In this document: positions 40,580-50,942 of the stretch, one piece after another
Numbering within the stretch: position 1 is the stretch's first letter
How the letters are laid out: every line of letters begins with the position of its first letter
DNA from: Bacteroidales bacterium
Lineage (GTDB): Bacteria > Bacteroidota > Bacteroidia > Bacteroidales > UBA932
Reading direction: 5' to 3'
NCBI GenBank assembly: GCA_022648545.1
Contig: JALCMP010000002.1
Location: 124,001-188,000 of the forward strand
Length of the DNA stretch: 64,000 bases
Notes under the pieces: model-generated
What the model was told of the DNA's origin: nothing
Databases searched by the model: none
What the model saw: the letters and a program-made list of their open reading frames with translations, nothing else
Position numbers and translations under genes: made by a program

Positions 40580-42055
40580 TTAATATGCTCTTGCAAAAAT
40601 CACACGCCTTTTGGAAGGTCTTCCGGAATAAACACATTTTCCTTCCTCTTCCATAACGAAACTATCTAACGGAATACATCTTATGGTAGCCTTCGTTTCC
40701 GCCTGGATTTTTTCTTCCGTTTCTGTGGTTCCGTCCCAATGGCAAAGGAGGAATCCCCCTTCTTCTATTTTTTCCTTGAATTCATCCCAGGTATTTACAA
40801 TATGTATGTTCTTATTACGGAAGGCGAGCGCCTTTTCATAAATATTCTTCTGGATCTCGTCCATAAGAGCAACGACATGATCCACCAGTCCATCAACCGG
40901 CAAGGACTCCTTTGTCATGGTATCGCGCCTGAAGACCTCGGCGGTTCCGTTCTTCAAATCCCTCGGACCTATCGCTACTCTGACCGGAACACCTTTCAGT
41001 TCCCATTCGGCGAATTTAAATCCGCTTCTAAGATTGTCACGGTCGTCTATCTTTACGGATAGTCCCGAACGCAAAAGTTTATCCTTTATATCGTTCATGA
41101 CCGAAATAACGGAATCATGCTCTTCATCAGTCTTGAAAATAGGAACCATTACAACATGTATTGGAGCAAGTTTCGGAGGAAGTACTAGACCATTGTCGTC
41201 TCCATGCGCCATTACCAGAGCCCCCATTAGACGTGTAGACACACCCCAGGATGTGGCCCATACATAATCGAGTCCGCCCTCCCTGTTTGCAAATTTCACG
41301 TCGAAAGCCTTTGCAAAATTCTGGCCCAGAAAATGAGACGTTCCGGCCTGCAGCGCCCGGCCGTCCTGCATCATCGCTTCTATGCAATACGTATCAAGAG
41401 CTCCGGCAAATCTTTCCTTCTCGGATTTCAACCCTATAACTACAGGCATGGCCATTATGTTGCGTGCGAAATCGGCATAAACATGTATCATCCTCCGGGC
41501 TTCTGCTACGGCTTCCGCCGATGTGGCATGTGCCGTATGTCCTTCCTGCCACAGGAATTCGGCCGTTCTAAGAAAAAGACGGGTGCGCATCTCCCATCTG
41601 ACCACGTTGGCCCACTGATTACACAGAAGAGGAAGGTCCCTGTATGATTTTATCCAGTTCCTGTAAGTGTTCCATATTATAGTCTCGGAAGTAGGCCGTA
41701 TTACAAGTTCTTCCTCGAGTTTGGCATCCGGATCAACGACAACCTGATCGTTTTCATCCACTTTCAGACGGTAATGCGTCACTACGGCACATTCCTTGGC
41801 GAACCCCTTTACATGTTCTGCTTCCTTACAAAGGAAAGATTTTGGGATAAGAAGAGGAAAATAAGCATTTTCGTGTCCGGTTTCCTTAAATCTCCTGTCC
41901 AGCTCGGCTTTCATTTTTTCCCAGATAGCATATCCGTACGGCTTTATGACCATGCACCCTCTGACAGCGGAATTCTCCGCCAAATTTGCCTTCACCACCA
42001 AATCATTGTACCATTGGGAATAATTATCTTCCCTGCTGTTAACTTCTTTCGCCAT
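40580..42055 (-). CDS. proS: Prolyl-tRNA synthetase (archaeal/eukaryotic-like short form)
   Basis: [66 protein letters not shown]. Confidence 0.95.
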   Translation of the reverse strand: MAKEVNSREDNYSQWYNDLVVKANLAENSAVRGCMVIKPYGYAIWEKMKAELDRRFKETGHENAYFPLLIPKSFLCKEAEHVKGFAKECAVVTHYRLKVDENDQVVVDPDAKLEEELVIRPTSETIIWNTYRNWIKSYRDLPLLCNQWANVVRWEMRTRLFLRTAEFLWQEGHTAHATSAEAVAEARRMIHVYADFARNIMAMPVVIGLKSEKERFAGALDTYCIEAMMQDGRALQAGTSHFLGQNFAKAFDVKFANREGGLDYVWATSWGVSTRLMGALVMAHGDDNGLVLPPKLAPIHVVMVPIFKTDEEHDSVISVMNDIKDKLLRSGLSVKIDDRDNLRSGFKFAEWELKGVPVRVAIGPRDLKNGTAEVFRRDTMTKESLPVDGLVDHVVALMDEIQKNIYEKALAFRNKNIHIVNTWDEFKEKIEEGGFLLCHWDGTTETEEKIQAETKATIRCIPLDSFVMEEEGKCVYSGRPSKRRVIFARAY

Positions 42056-42153
42056 TTCCTGAAAATTATATTTATGGAATAATTTTTGATACCTTTGCTA
42101 TATATATAGAGCCGCAAATCTACAAAAATTAATTAAAAAACAGGAGGTAAAAG

Positions 42154-43458
42154 ATGAAAAACAAAAGCTTATACCTATTTTTGGCAGCAGTGCTGACCGT
42201 ATCCTCATGTGGAACGGCCAACAAGGCTTCATCCGGCGGTTTCACAAACGGCATATATTATTCCGGAGAATCGAACCGGACCGGATATGACAAAAAATCC
42301 GGCCATGATCTCTACTCGCTCAAGAACGAAACGAACACGGCTATAAAAAACAAAAAGGATTTATCCTATTATATCTCTTCGGATGTTGATACCGTTCACG
42401 TCGGAGATACGAACAGAGTAGATATAGAATACAGGCCGAACACTACTTACGCCATAGTAGACGACGAAGACAGCTATGCAGCCAGACTTAGGAAATTCGA
42501 CAGTCCATCCTTTAATATAAACGTAACTTTCGAAGATCCCTGGGATTATGCATGGTATAATCCGTGGTGGGGATCCGGCTGGTACCGTCCCGCATGGATA
42601 ACCTGGGGAGATGCCTGGTACAACCCATGGTGGGGAACCTACTTCACATGGTGGGGCCCGAGTTACTATTGGGGTGGCACCCCTTACTGGGGAATGGGAT
42701 GGAACAGCATGTACGGATGGTACGGAAGCTTTGGCCCGTACTGGGGCATGTATGATCCGTATTATTATTATTGGGACGGCCCTTACTACCACGGCTCATG
42801 GCCATACAGATATGGACGCGATAGGTATTACGGACAGCGGAACCGCTCTATGGGATATACAAACCACGTACACTCCGGCAATTCCGGTTACAGGGGAGTA
42901 AGGACAACCGGGAATACAGGCAGTTATACCCGCAGAGCTCCCGACATATACAGGGTGCGCGGAAGAAATGTTTCCCGCAGTTCGGGTTCCGGAAACTCAG
43001 GAACTTCATATAGAAGAGTATACGGAGGAAATAATGTTACAAAAGGAGCTGTATTCAGCAATAGCGCCTCATCGAGAGGGTCTTATAAAAGAGGATCTGA
43101 AGGGAATTCGACTTTCAGGAATTCCGGGAGCCATGGCATAATGTACAGGAGAACCACTTATAAGAACAATAACGAAGGAAGATCTGTTTCCGGAAGAAAC
43201 GGATCGGGATCATCTCCGTATACACGAATAATACGTAGCGGTAACGGCAACAGGGTAATATCGACGTCCTCGGGAAATGAGCGGAAAAGCTCCGGAAACA
43301 CGTACAGGAGAACAACTTCTTCTGAAGTAAGAAGGGTTATAAACAACACGGCGAGAAGCATTTCAAATTCCGGACTCGGAAGGACTTCGGGCGGTTCTTC
43401 AGGTAGTTCGCATTCCGGAGGTTCACATTCGGGAGGATCTTCCACCAGAAGGAGGTAA
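42154..43458 (+). CDS. Predicted lipoprotein with Trp/Tyr/Gly-rich core and Ser/Gly/Arg-rich C-terminus
   Basis: Lipobox-like LTVSSC; repetitive WYNPWWG, YYWGG, GMYDPYYYYWDG. Confidence 0.82.
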   Translation: MKNKSLYLFLAAVLTVSSCGTANKASSGGFTNGIYYSGESNRTGYDKKSGHDLYSLKNETNTAIKNKKDLSYYISSDVDTVHVGDTNRVDIEYRPNTTYAIVDDEDSYAARLRKFDSPSFNINVTFEDPWDYAWYNPWWGSGWYRPAWITWGDAWYNPWWGTYFTWWGPSYYWGGTPYWGMGWNSMYGWYGSFGPYWGMYDPYYYYWDGPYYHGSWPYRYGRDRYYGQRNRSMGYTNHVHSGNSGYRGVRTTGNTGSYTRRAPDIYRVRGRNVSRSSGSGNSGTSYRRVYGGNNVTKGAVFSNSASSRGSYKRGSEGNSTFRNSGSHGIMYRRTTYKNNNEGRSVSGRNGSGSSPYTRIIRSGNGNRVISTSSGNERKSSGNTYRRTTSSEVRRVINNTARSISNSGLGRTSGGSSGSSHSGGSHSGGSSTRRR

Positions 43459-43476
43459 AAGTAAAAAGCACAAAAG

Positions 43477-45051
43477 ATGAATAAAAATCTAAAATTTATA
43501 GCAGCCGCTGCTGCGGCTGTCCTTTTCAGTTTTTCGGTCCATGCACAAACCGAATGGGATGCATATAAACTTTCCCAACAGTTTTATACCGGAACAGCAA
43601 GAAGCGCCTCCATGGGAAATGCATTTACTTCGCTGGGGGGAGACCTGGGAGCCGTTTCCATAAATCCCGCTTCTTCTGGAGTATACAGATACAGCGAATT
43701 TACATTTACACCTTCGCTGCTGGTTTCCAAAAACACCTCCGATTATCTCGATAACACATATGATGATTCGAAAACGAGGTTCAGCATTTCAAATGCCGGC
43801 TTTATGATAAACAATAATACCGGGCACGAGGACTACGGCATAATAAGCGTAAACTTCGGAATCGTTTACAATATGCTTAATAATTTTTCGGATAAGATTA
43901 GCGCTACCGGAAGCACTGCAAAGACAAGCTATCTTGGAAGTCTGGCACATGCTACAAATGGAATAAACGGAGAATCCATGGACATAAATAATTTCAACGA
44001 CCCATACTCAAATATTGAGTCGGGGCACTGGTCCTCGGTTCTGGGCTGGAATACAAGCCTTCTCGATACCCTTCCCGGAACATCCGATAGATATAAGGCT
44101 GCCACCGAAAACCTCAACGGAAATATAATAAGCGTCGGCGGACAATTATATCAGAACTTTACCAGGGAAGTTACCGGAAACGTTTCCGAAACAGCGTTCA
44201 ATGTAGGCATGAACATAGCAAATACATTGTTTGTGGGAATGAATCTGGGACTCCAAAGCATATATTACAAGTATAAGGAATATTATTCGGAGCAGGCGGC
44301 CAACAGCGCCGACTTTTATTCGGGATTCGAGTCTTTTTCACATTCATATCACCTAAAGACAACCGGTACCGGAATAAATGTTAAGGTAGGAGCCATATTC
44401 GTCCCTTTCAAATGGTTGAGGCTGGGTGCAAGTATAACTACACCTACATGGATGTACCTTACCGACGAATGGCACGAAACCATGTCGTCTTCGTTCAGCG
44501 ACGGGTACGCGCAATATTTGAAATCCCCCTTGGGATCATTTGAATACAGACTTACGACACCGTTCAGATGGAATGCGGGATTATCTCTGGTTTATCCGGG
44601 AATAGGGGTTTTCAGCGTAGATTACGAAAGCGTAAATTATTCACAGATGAGACTGAGAAACAGAGGAGGGGATGATGATTATTACGGAAGTTTCACCTCA
44701 ACGAACCATTATATAAATGAAGACTTCAGAAATTCCGACATATGGAGGACCGGTATTGAAATAAACGTTACCGATCAGCTGGATCTAAGGGGTGGATATC
44801 AATTTATGAGTTCCGGTGAAAAGGGTTATAACGAAAAGTTTCATACCGGATCCCTCGGTTTAGGATATCATGACGCCAGCGGATTCTTCGTAGACCTGGC
44901 TTACCGGCAATACATGAAAAAGGTATCGGAGAATTTCAAATTATATGGCAACGTAACAGACAATGACGGCAATGTGGAAATAGAATCCCCAACAGGAAGA
45001 AACAAGAACACGAAATGGCAGGTTCTTGCTACCTTCGGCTTCAGATTTTGA
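43477..45051 (+). CDS. OMPP1/FadL/TodX-type outer membrane transport protein
   Basis: Signal peptide; GTARSASMGNAFTSLGGDLGAVSINPASSGVY; C-terminal beta-barrel ending in F. Confidence 0.82.
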   Translation: MNKNLKFIAAAAAAVLFSFSVHAQTEWDAYKLSQQFYTGTARSASMGNAFTSLGGDLGAVSINPASSGVYRYSEFTFTPSLLVSKNTSDYLDNTYDDSKTRFSISNAGFMINNNTGHEDYGIISVNFGIVYNMLNNFSDKISATGSTAKTSYLGSLAHATNGINGESMDINNFNDPYSNIESGHWSSVLGWNTSLLDTLPGTSDRYKAATENLNGNIISVGGQLYQNFTREVTGNVSETAFNVGMNIANTLFVGMNLGLQSIYYKYKEYYSEQAANSADFYSGFESFSHSYHLKTTGTGINVKVGAIFVPFKWLRLGASITTPTWMYLTDEWHETMSSSFSDGYAQYLKSPLGSFEYRLTTPFRWNAGLSLVYPGIGVFSVDYESVNYSQMRLRNRGGDDDYYGSFTSTNHYINEDFRNSDIWRTGIEINVTDQLDLRGGYQFMSSGEKGYNEKFHTGSLGLGYHDASGFFVDLAYRQYMKKVSENFKLYGNVTDNDGNVEIESPTGRNKNTKWQVLATFGFRF

Positions 45052-45062
45052 CATAATCGCAG

Positions 45063-45773
45063 CTATCTGAGAAAAGAAATACTGTTCGGCCCTTCATTGA
45101 AAAGAAGGTCCAATATGGACAAATCGGATAAAAAGCCCTTCCTATCGGAAAAAACCTGATAGTAGGGCTTTTCCATTTTCATAAAAGACATAAAGGATTC
45201 GCCTTTGTATTTTGGAGAAATAACATTGCGTAAATCCACCATTCCGTCCGGAAGAATACATGCAAATTCGCCGGAAATCTTTATATCGGTATGCAGATCA
45301 ATGAGACGGCATATTACTTTTATAAGATTGAGGTTCATATCAAAAAGAAATTCATGCTGCGATTCCATCTCCCGGAAAATATAATCCCTGTAGTATTCAT
45401 AATACGGAGACGTTGAGTACGCAGATTCAATTGCACGTTCATGCTGAATGATCCATGGCTTTGAATAGTCTATGGAAATTCTTCTTATGGGAATCCTGTG
45501 AGTCTTCCCTTCCCTGTTTACGGGGATCGAAGCATCGTCTGAACAAAAATCGGACGGTACACCTCTTTTTACCGGAACCGCAAGGGACAACACCCCGCTG
45601 GCTCCGTAAATATGGCATCTCGTCCTGTAAGTTTGTTTTTGAAAATTTTCACAACCTTCCAGAATGCAATTGTCCGCATTTGCAAGGGCAATGAAATATT
45701 CTATCGGTGGAAAATAAGCGGTACTAAGGCATATGGTATCGAAGGGCCGCTTACGCATCACCTTGTTATTCAT
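45063..45773 (-). CDS. WbqC-family protein
   Basis: STAYFPPIEYFIALANAD, TRCHIYGASGVLSLAVPV, SPYYEYYRDYI. Confidence 0.8.
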   Translation of the reverse strand: MNNKVMRKRPFDTICLSTAYFPPIEYFIALANADNCILEGCENFQKQTYRTRCHIYGASGVLSLAVPVKRGVPSDFCSDDASIPVNREGKTHRIPIRRISIDYSKPWIIQHERAIESAYSTSPYYEYYRDYIFREMESQHEFLFDMNLNLIKVICRLIDLHTDIKISGEFACILPDGMVDLRNVISPKYKGESFMSFMKMEKPYYQVFSDRKGFLSDLSILDLLFNEGPNSISFLR

Positions 45774-46560
45774 CGGAACCGATATAGGGATTATAACGTA
45801 TTATCCCTCTCTTCGACCCTTTTACGAAATCCACTATATCCCTTTTTTCTTCACTTTCCGGAAATTCATCCTCAATTTTCTTTATGGCATCCGAAATTAT
45901 CATATCTCCCTGATAAAGGACTCTGTAGATATCGCGTATCCTCTCTATCTTTTCCGCGGTAAAGCCCCTTCTTTTAAGGCCTACTACATTGATACCGCAA
46001 AAAGACAACGGCCTCTTTCCGGCAAGCGAATACGGGGGAACATCCTTCCCAATCATGGACCCTCCGGACAACATGGCATGTTTGCCGATCCTGGTAAACT
46101 GATGCGCCGCAGAAGCTCCTCCTATTATAGCCCAGTCGTCCACGTTGGTTTCCCCGGCTATTCCCACATAGCTCGTCAGAATACAATGTTTTCCTACATG
46201 GCAATCGTGCGCTACATGGCAATAGGACATTATCAATGTATGGTCATCAATGAAGGTTTTGCCCTTATGACTAGCTGCCGTACCTCTATTGATAGTTGCA
46301 CATTCCCTTATCATAACATTATCGCCTATTTCCACATACGATTCTTCTCCATGGAATTTCAGGTCCTGGGGAATAGCACCTATTACCGCTCCCGGAAATA
46401 TACTGCAGTTTTTCCCAATCTTTACATAATCGTATATGGTGGCATGAGGACCTATAACACAATTGTCTCCTATTTCTACGTTTCCTTCTATATAGCTGAA
46501 AGGTTTGATAATCACATTTTTTCCGATCCTGGCTTTCGGATCTATAAAAGAATTTTCCAT
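45766..46560 (-). CDS. lpxA: Acyl-ACP--UDP-N-acetylglucosamine O-acyltransferase
   Basis: Left-handed beta-helix hexapeptide repeats; AHDCHVGKHCILTSY; operon context. Confidence 0.94.
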   Translation of the reverse strand: MENSFIDPKARIGKNVIIKPFSYIEGNVEIGDNCVIGPHATIYDYVKIGKNCSIFPGAVIGAIPQDLKFHGEESYVEIGDNVMIRECATINRGTAASHKGKTFIDDHTLIMSYCHVAHDCHVGKHCILTSYVGIAGETNVDDWAIIGGASAAHQFTRIGKHAMLSGGSMIGKDVPPYSLAGKRPLSFCGINVVGLKRRGFTAEKIERIRDIYRVLYQGDMIISDAIKKIEDEFPESEEKRDIVDFVKGSKRGIIRYNPYIGSDE

Positions 46561-46563
46561 AAG

Positions 46564-47040
46564 CTATCTGTTTTTTATTACCTGTGCCATCATACTGCTC
46601 TGGCAAGCAATACTGTTCCCTACATAAGCTTCACCGTCCATGCAGACGAAGGAATGCTCAAGAGGACGTGTAATACGCATTTTTACTACAAGTACATCGC
46701 CGGGAACAACTTTCTTTTTAAACTTGGCATTACTGACCTTCGCAAAATATGTGGAATACTTTTCAGGTTCGTCCAGATTATTAAGGACCAATATCCCTCC
46801 AACCTGAGCCATGGTTTCAAGAATAAGAACACCGGGCATCACAGGTTCCCCGGGAAAGTGGCCGCTGAAAAACCATTCGTTTATTCCAAGCAACTTTGCG
46901 CCTACTATATAATCGGAGCCAATCTCCTGTATTCTGTCCACCATAAGAAAAGGAGGACGATGCGGAAGAAGTTTTTTAATTTCGTTAACATCAAATACGG
47001 GAACTGTATCAGGTTCGTAATGCGGTACTATTTTGTCCAT
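46564..47040 (-). CDS. fabZ: 3-hydroxyacyl-ACP dehydratase FabZ
   Basis: IKKLLPHRPPFLMVDRI, FFSGHFPGEPVMPGVLILETMAQ. Confidence 0.93.
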   Translation of the reverse strand: MDKIVPHYEPDTVPVFDVNEIKKLLPHRPPFLMVDRIQEIGSDYIVGAKLLGINEWFFSGHFPGEPVMPGVLILETMAQVGGILVLNNLDEPEKYSTYFAKVSNAKFKKKVVPGDVLVVKMRITRPLEHSFVCMDGEAYVGNSIACQSSMMAQVIKNR

Positions 47041-47058
47041 AATAAATTTTGAGTTTTT

Positions 47059-47973
47059 TTATTTTAAAATTTCTTCTCTAAGTATTCTGGCGATAGTGGT
47101 ATTTATGGAATGACCCGATTTATAACCTATGACCTTCGCTTTCAAAGGCATGCCAACCAAAGCGAGATCCCCCATTATATCAAGAAGCTTGTGTCTTGCA
47201 CATTCGTTCGGGAATCTCAGATCCAGATGATTAAGATAACCTTCGGGAGCCCTTTCAAGAGTATCTACGTTAAAAAGGCCGGCAAGTCTGTCGAGTTCCT
47301 TCTGGGGTACGGAATGTTCCACTATAACTATGGCATTGTCAAGATCACCCCCCTTTATTAGGTTATTTCTGAACAATGGTTCCAGTTCATGGAAAAAGAC
47401 AAAGGTCCGGCAGGGAGCTATTTCCCTTGCAAAATCGGTATCGGAATCCAGTCTTGCATACTGATTTCCAAGAACCCTTGAATTATAATCTATCATCAGA
47501 TCTACCGAAAAGGCGTCATCGGGCATTATCGTTATTTCGGATCCGGTCTTTTCATCTCTGAAAAACACCTTGTGATCTATCTCAAGATATTTTCTATCTG
47601 CATCCTGTTCTAATATGCCGTCCTTGCATATTTCCTTAACATAATATGATGCGCTGCCGTCGAGTATGGGTACTTCTCCCGAATCCAGAGACACCAGGGC
47701 GTTATCTATCTGCAATCCGTAAAATGCCGCCATCAGATGCTCCAGAGTAGAGACCTTTATATCTCCCTTTTCTATAGTAGTTCCGCGTGATGTCGTACTA
47801 ACATAATCGGTAAGAGCCGCTATGATTGCATCTTCTCCCAGGTCCGTCCTTTTAAACTTTATTCCAAAATTCACCGGTGCCGGTTCTATCGTCATATCGA
47901 CGTGTTTCCCGGTATGTAATCCTTTCCCGCTGAAATGATATTTTCTTCTTAAAGTGTGCTGTTTTATAAACAT
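47059..47973 (-). CDS. lpxC: UDP-3-O-acyl-N-acetylglucosamine deacetylase LpxC
   Basis: KYHFSGKGLHTGKHVDMTIEPA, LEHLMAAFYGLQIDNA, CARHKLLDIMGDLALVG. Confidence 0.94.
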   Translation of the reverse strand: MFIKQHTLRRKYHFSGKGLHTGKHVDMTIEPAPVNFGIKFKRTDLGEDAIIAALTDYVSTTSRGTTIEKGDIKVSTLEHLMAAFYGLQIDNALVSLDSGEVPILDGSASYYVKEICKDGILEQDADRKYLEIDHKVFFRDEKTGSEITIMPDDAFSVDLMIDYNSRVLGNQYARLDSDTDFAREIAPCRTFVFFHELEPLFRNNLIKGGDLDNAIVIVEHSVPQKELDRLAGLFNVDTLERAPEGYLNHLDLRFPNECARHKLLDIMGDLALVGMPLKAKVIGYKSGHSINTTIARILREEILK

Positions 47974-48007
47974 CTTTTAAAATTTGGCGGTAAAAGTAAT
48001 AAAATTT

Positions 48008-49051
48008 TTATTTTTCTTCAGATTCTTCTTTTTTTATAAAGGCCTCCAGTTCGTCTATTTTTTCCTTATATTCTTTTAAATGTACAAAATGCGCATATGA
48101 TTTAAGGTAATTCTTGTAATTTATGGCCGGAGTACCCATAAGCAAGGAATCTGCTTTCGTATTTCCGATTATCCCGGTTTGAGCCCCAACTCTTACGCGA
48201 TCGCCTACTTCAATATGACCCACCGTTCCGCTTTGTCCTCCGAACTGGCAGTTATTGCCTATCTTGGTAGAACCAGCGATTCCGGTCATTGCGGCAAATA
48301 CATTGTCATGCCCAATTTCCACATTATGCGCAACCTGAACCAGATTATCTATTTTAGTCCCCTTTCCTATATGGGTTTGCCCCATGGTGGCGCGATCTAT
48401 CGTAGTATTAGCACCCACCTCCACATTATCGTCAAGAACGACTATTCCGGTCTGCGGAATCTTCTTATAAGTTCCGTCGGGTTGGGGCGCGAACCCGAAA
48501 CCGTCGGCTCCTATCACGCAATTGGCATGTAATATACAGTTATCGCCGACCTTGCATCCGTCGTATATTTTAACACCCTGATAGAGTATTACGTTTTCTC
48601 CTACCGTAACATTATTTCCTATATATACTTGGGGATAAATTTGAGAACCTTTGCCTATAATGCTTTTTTTACCCACATATGCAAAGGCGCCGATATAAGC
48701 CCCCTTTCCTATTTTGCTGCTCCATGACACATGAGCACGCCACGATCTTCCGGAACGTTTTTCCTTTTTAAGGGAATTCAGAAGATCAAGCAGCGAGGCC
48801 ACTGCGGAATAAGCATTATCAACAACAATAAGCGTAGGTGCTATCTTTTCCTTGGGAACGAACGTTTTATTTATTATTATGGCGCTTGCCTTGCTGGTAT
48901 AAATATAATGTTCGTATTTGGGATTGGCCAGGAAACATATATTGCCCGGTTTCCCGTTTTCTATTTTTGACACCGAAGAGATTTTAACATAAGGATCACC
49001 GATTATCTCCCCGTTGAAATGCTGGGCTATTCTTTCTGCAGTTACTTGCAT
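48008..49051 (-). CDS. lpxD: UDP-3-O-(3-hydroxymyristoyl)glucosamine N-acyltransferase
   Basis: LpxD N-terminal domain plus hexapeptide repeats; [24 protein letters not shown]. Confidence 0.95.
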   Translation of the reverse strand: MQVTAERIAQHFNGEIIGDPYVKISSVSKIENGKPGNICFLANPKYEHYIYTSKASAIIINKTFVPKEKIAPTLIVVDNAYSAVASLLDLLNSLKKEKRSGRSWRAHVSWSSKIGKGAYIGAFAYVGKKSIIGKGSQIYPQVYIGNNVTVGENVILYQGVKIYDGCKVGDNCILHANCVIGADGFGFAPQPDGTYKKIPQTGIVVLDDNVEVGANTTIDRATMGQTHIGKGTKIDNLVQVAHNVEIGHDNVFAAMTGIAGSTKIGNNCQFGGQSGTVGHIEVGDRVRVGAQTGIIGNTKADSLLMGTPAINYKNYLKSYAHFVHLKEYKEKIDELEAFIKKEESEEK

Positions 49052-49123
49052 AGGTTTTGGTTTTTTCTTTGAACTAATGTGTGCAAAATTAATAAAATAT
49101 TTGGATATCTATTATTTAATGAC

Positions 49124-49131
49124 TATTTTTG
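49124..49131 (+). promoter_or_regulatory. -7 box TATTTTTG upstream of rimP-nusA-infB
   Basis: TAnnTTTG match; transcript would begin near 49138. Confidence 0.55.
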
Positions 49132-49146
49132 CTGGGATTAAGAGAG

Positions 49147-49174
49147 ATAAGGGGAACGGAAACGATCCCCTTAT
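49147..49174 (+). promoter_or_regulatory. 5'-leader stem-loop upstream of rimP
   Basis: ATAAGGGGA-A-CG-GAAA-CG-A-TCCCCTTAT: perfect 9-bp stem, then CG/CG closing a GNRA-type GAAA loop. Confidence 0.65.
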
Positions 49175-49197
49175 TTCGTAATAACACTGATTTGCAG

Positions 49198-49659
49198 ATG
49201 AACGCTGAGACCATAGGAATAAGCATAAGGGATATCCTGCAGGAGCGGGGACTCTTCCTTACCGGGATTGAAATAACGCCAGACTCTACGGTAACTATAA
49301 CCGTAGAGAGCAACGCCGGAACGGTTTCGATCGACGACTGTACCGCAATAAACGATATAGTAAGAGGAACTTTCGACTCCGCGGATGAGGATTATTCCCT
49401 TACGGTAACATCGGCAGGTCTTGGAGAGCCGTTCAGGGTTGCCGGACAATATATTAAAGCCATCGGAGAAGATGTAGAAACCGGATTGAAGGGAGGAACG
49501 AAGCTTAGGGGCAAACTTATAGAATACGACGGGAAAAACATTAAAATCGAAACGAAAATGACCGTCGGAAAAGGGAAAGAGAAAAAGCAGATAGCGGAAA
49601 TCATGGATGTTCCCATGGAAAAAGTAAATTATTGCAAACTTTTAATTAAATTCAAATAA
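49198..49659 (+). CDS. rimP: Ribosome maturation factor RimP
   Basis: RimP-like DCTAINDIVRG, SLTVTSAGLGEPFRVAGQY; upstream of nusA. The longer ORF start (49129) lies inside the promoter. Confidence 0.88.
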   Translation: MNAETIGISIRDILQERGLFLTGIEITPDSTVTITVESNAGTVSIDDCTAINDIVRGTFDSADEDYSLTVTSAGLGEPFRVAGQYIKAIGEDVETGLKGGTKLRGKLIEYDGKNIKIETKMTVGKGKEKKQIAEIMDVPMEKVNYCKLLIKFK

Positions 49660-49675
49660 TTTGAAATAAGAAGAA

Positions 49676-50923
49676 ATGGAAGGGCTAAATTTAGTAAGCA
49701 CATTTTCCGAATTCAAGGAATTCAAAAACATAGACCGTCCCACCATGATGAGCGTATTGGAAGACGTATTCCGTACCCAGCTCGCAAAAATGTACGGAAC
49801 CGCCGACAATATTAATATAGTCATAAATATAGACAAGGGCGATTTCGAGATATGGAGGAACAGGACTGTCGCAGAAAAGGTAGATGATCCTAATAAACAG
49901 ATATCCAAGGAAGAAGTGGACAAAATCGACAATTCCTTCGAAATAGGGGAAACTTTCTCAGAACCGGTAAGTTTAGAAGCTTTCGGAAGAAGGGGAATAC
50001 TCAATATCCGTCAGAACCTGTCGGCAAGAATCATGGATATAGAAAAAGCCAATCTGTATAATTCATATCGCGATCGTGTGGGCGAAATTTTCATAGGAGA
50101 AGTTTACCAGGCATGGAAAAAGGAAGTGCTTGTCCACGATGAAGACAACAATGAGCTTCACCTTCCGAAATCCGAGCAGATCCCGTCTGATTTCTTCAGA
50201 AAGGGAGATCAGGTAAAGGCTGTCATCTCAAATGTGGAGATGAAAAACAATTCACCTGAAATAATTCTTTCAAGAACGTCTCCTGTTTTTTTGGAGAGAC
50301 TCCTTGAGCAGGATGTTCCGGAAATTTTCGACGGTCTTATTACAATAAAGAAAATCGTTAGGATTGCCGGGGAACGGGCAAAGGTTGCCGTAGAATCATA
50401 CGACGACCGTATAGATCCGGTAGGAGCATGCGTAGGCGTAAAGGGCACCAGAATACGCGAGATCGTAAGGGAGCTTAGAAACGAAAACATAGATATAATC
50501 AACTGGACTACCAATAAGGAACTGCTCGTCCAGAGAGCTCTGAGTCCGGCCAAGATAACATCCATTTCCATAAACGAGGCTGAAAACAAGATTGTGGTTT
50601 CTCTGGAAAAGGATCAGGTTTCTCTGGCAATAGGTAAGGGAGGAAGCAATATTAAGCTTGCAAGCATGTTGCTGGGCAGCGAAATTGAAGTATTCAGGGA
50701 ACTTTCCGAAAGCGAAAAGGAAGAAGAGGAAGAAGACGTACTTCTGTCGAGTTTCGAAGATGTTATTGAAAAATGGATAATAGACGCACTCGTAAATATC
50801 GGTTGCGATACTGCAAAAAGCGTCATTAATACTTCCACTGAGGATTTGATGCAAAGAGCCGATCTCGACCGCGAGACCGTGGTCGAAGTAAAAAATATTC
50901 TGAAACAGGAATTCGAAGACTAA
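49676..50923 (+). CDS. nusA: Transcription termination/antitermination factor NusA
   Basis: S1/KH architecture; DPVGACVGVKGTRIREIVRELRNENIDII. Confidence 0.95.
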   Translation: MEGLNLVSTFSEFKEFKNIDRPTMMSVLEDVFRTQLAKMYGTADNINIVINIDKGDFEIWRNRTVAEKVDDPNKQISKEEVDKIDNSFEIGETFSEPVSLEAFGRRGILNIRQNLSARIMDIEKANLYNSYRDRVGEIFIGEVYQAWKKEVLVHDEDNNELHLPKSEQIPSDFFRKGDQVKAVISNVEMKNNSPEIILSRTSPVFLERLLEQDVPEIFDGLITIKKIVRIAGERAKVAVESYDDRIDPVGACVGVKGTRIREIVRELRNENIDIINWTTNKELLVQRALSPAKITSISINEAENKIVVSLEKDQVSLAIGKGGSNIKLASMLLGSEIEVFRELSESEKEEEEEDVLLSSFEDVIEKWIIDALVNIGCDTAKSVINTSTEDLMQRADLDRETVVEVKNILKQEFED

Positions 50924-50942
50924 AACAAATTAAAAGAGATAT

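Noticed and set aside
42361-42901. Overlapping ORFs in other frames across the Trp/Tyr-rich gene
   Set aside because: Result of repetitive TGG/TAC/GGN codons; the 434-aa plus frame with a lipoprotein signal is the credible product.
45733-47052. 439-aa plus-strand ORF opposite lpxA/fabZ
   Set aside because: Entirely antisense to well-supported lpxA and fabZ; composition (Tyr/His/Phe/Ile-rich, no domain) is typical of a shadow ORF, despite its length.
47050-47062. A-AAA-AAC slippery heptamer next to the lpxC stop as programmed frameshifting
   Set aside because: The heptamer falls after the TAA in the reading direction, and fabZ is already in the same frame, so a -1 shift would not help; readthrough or fission is the simpler reading.
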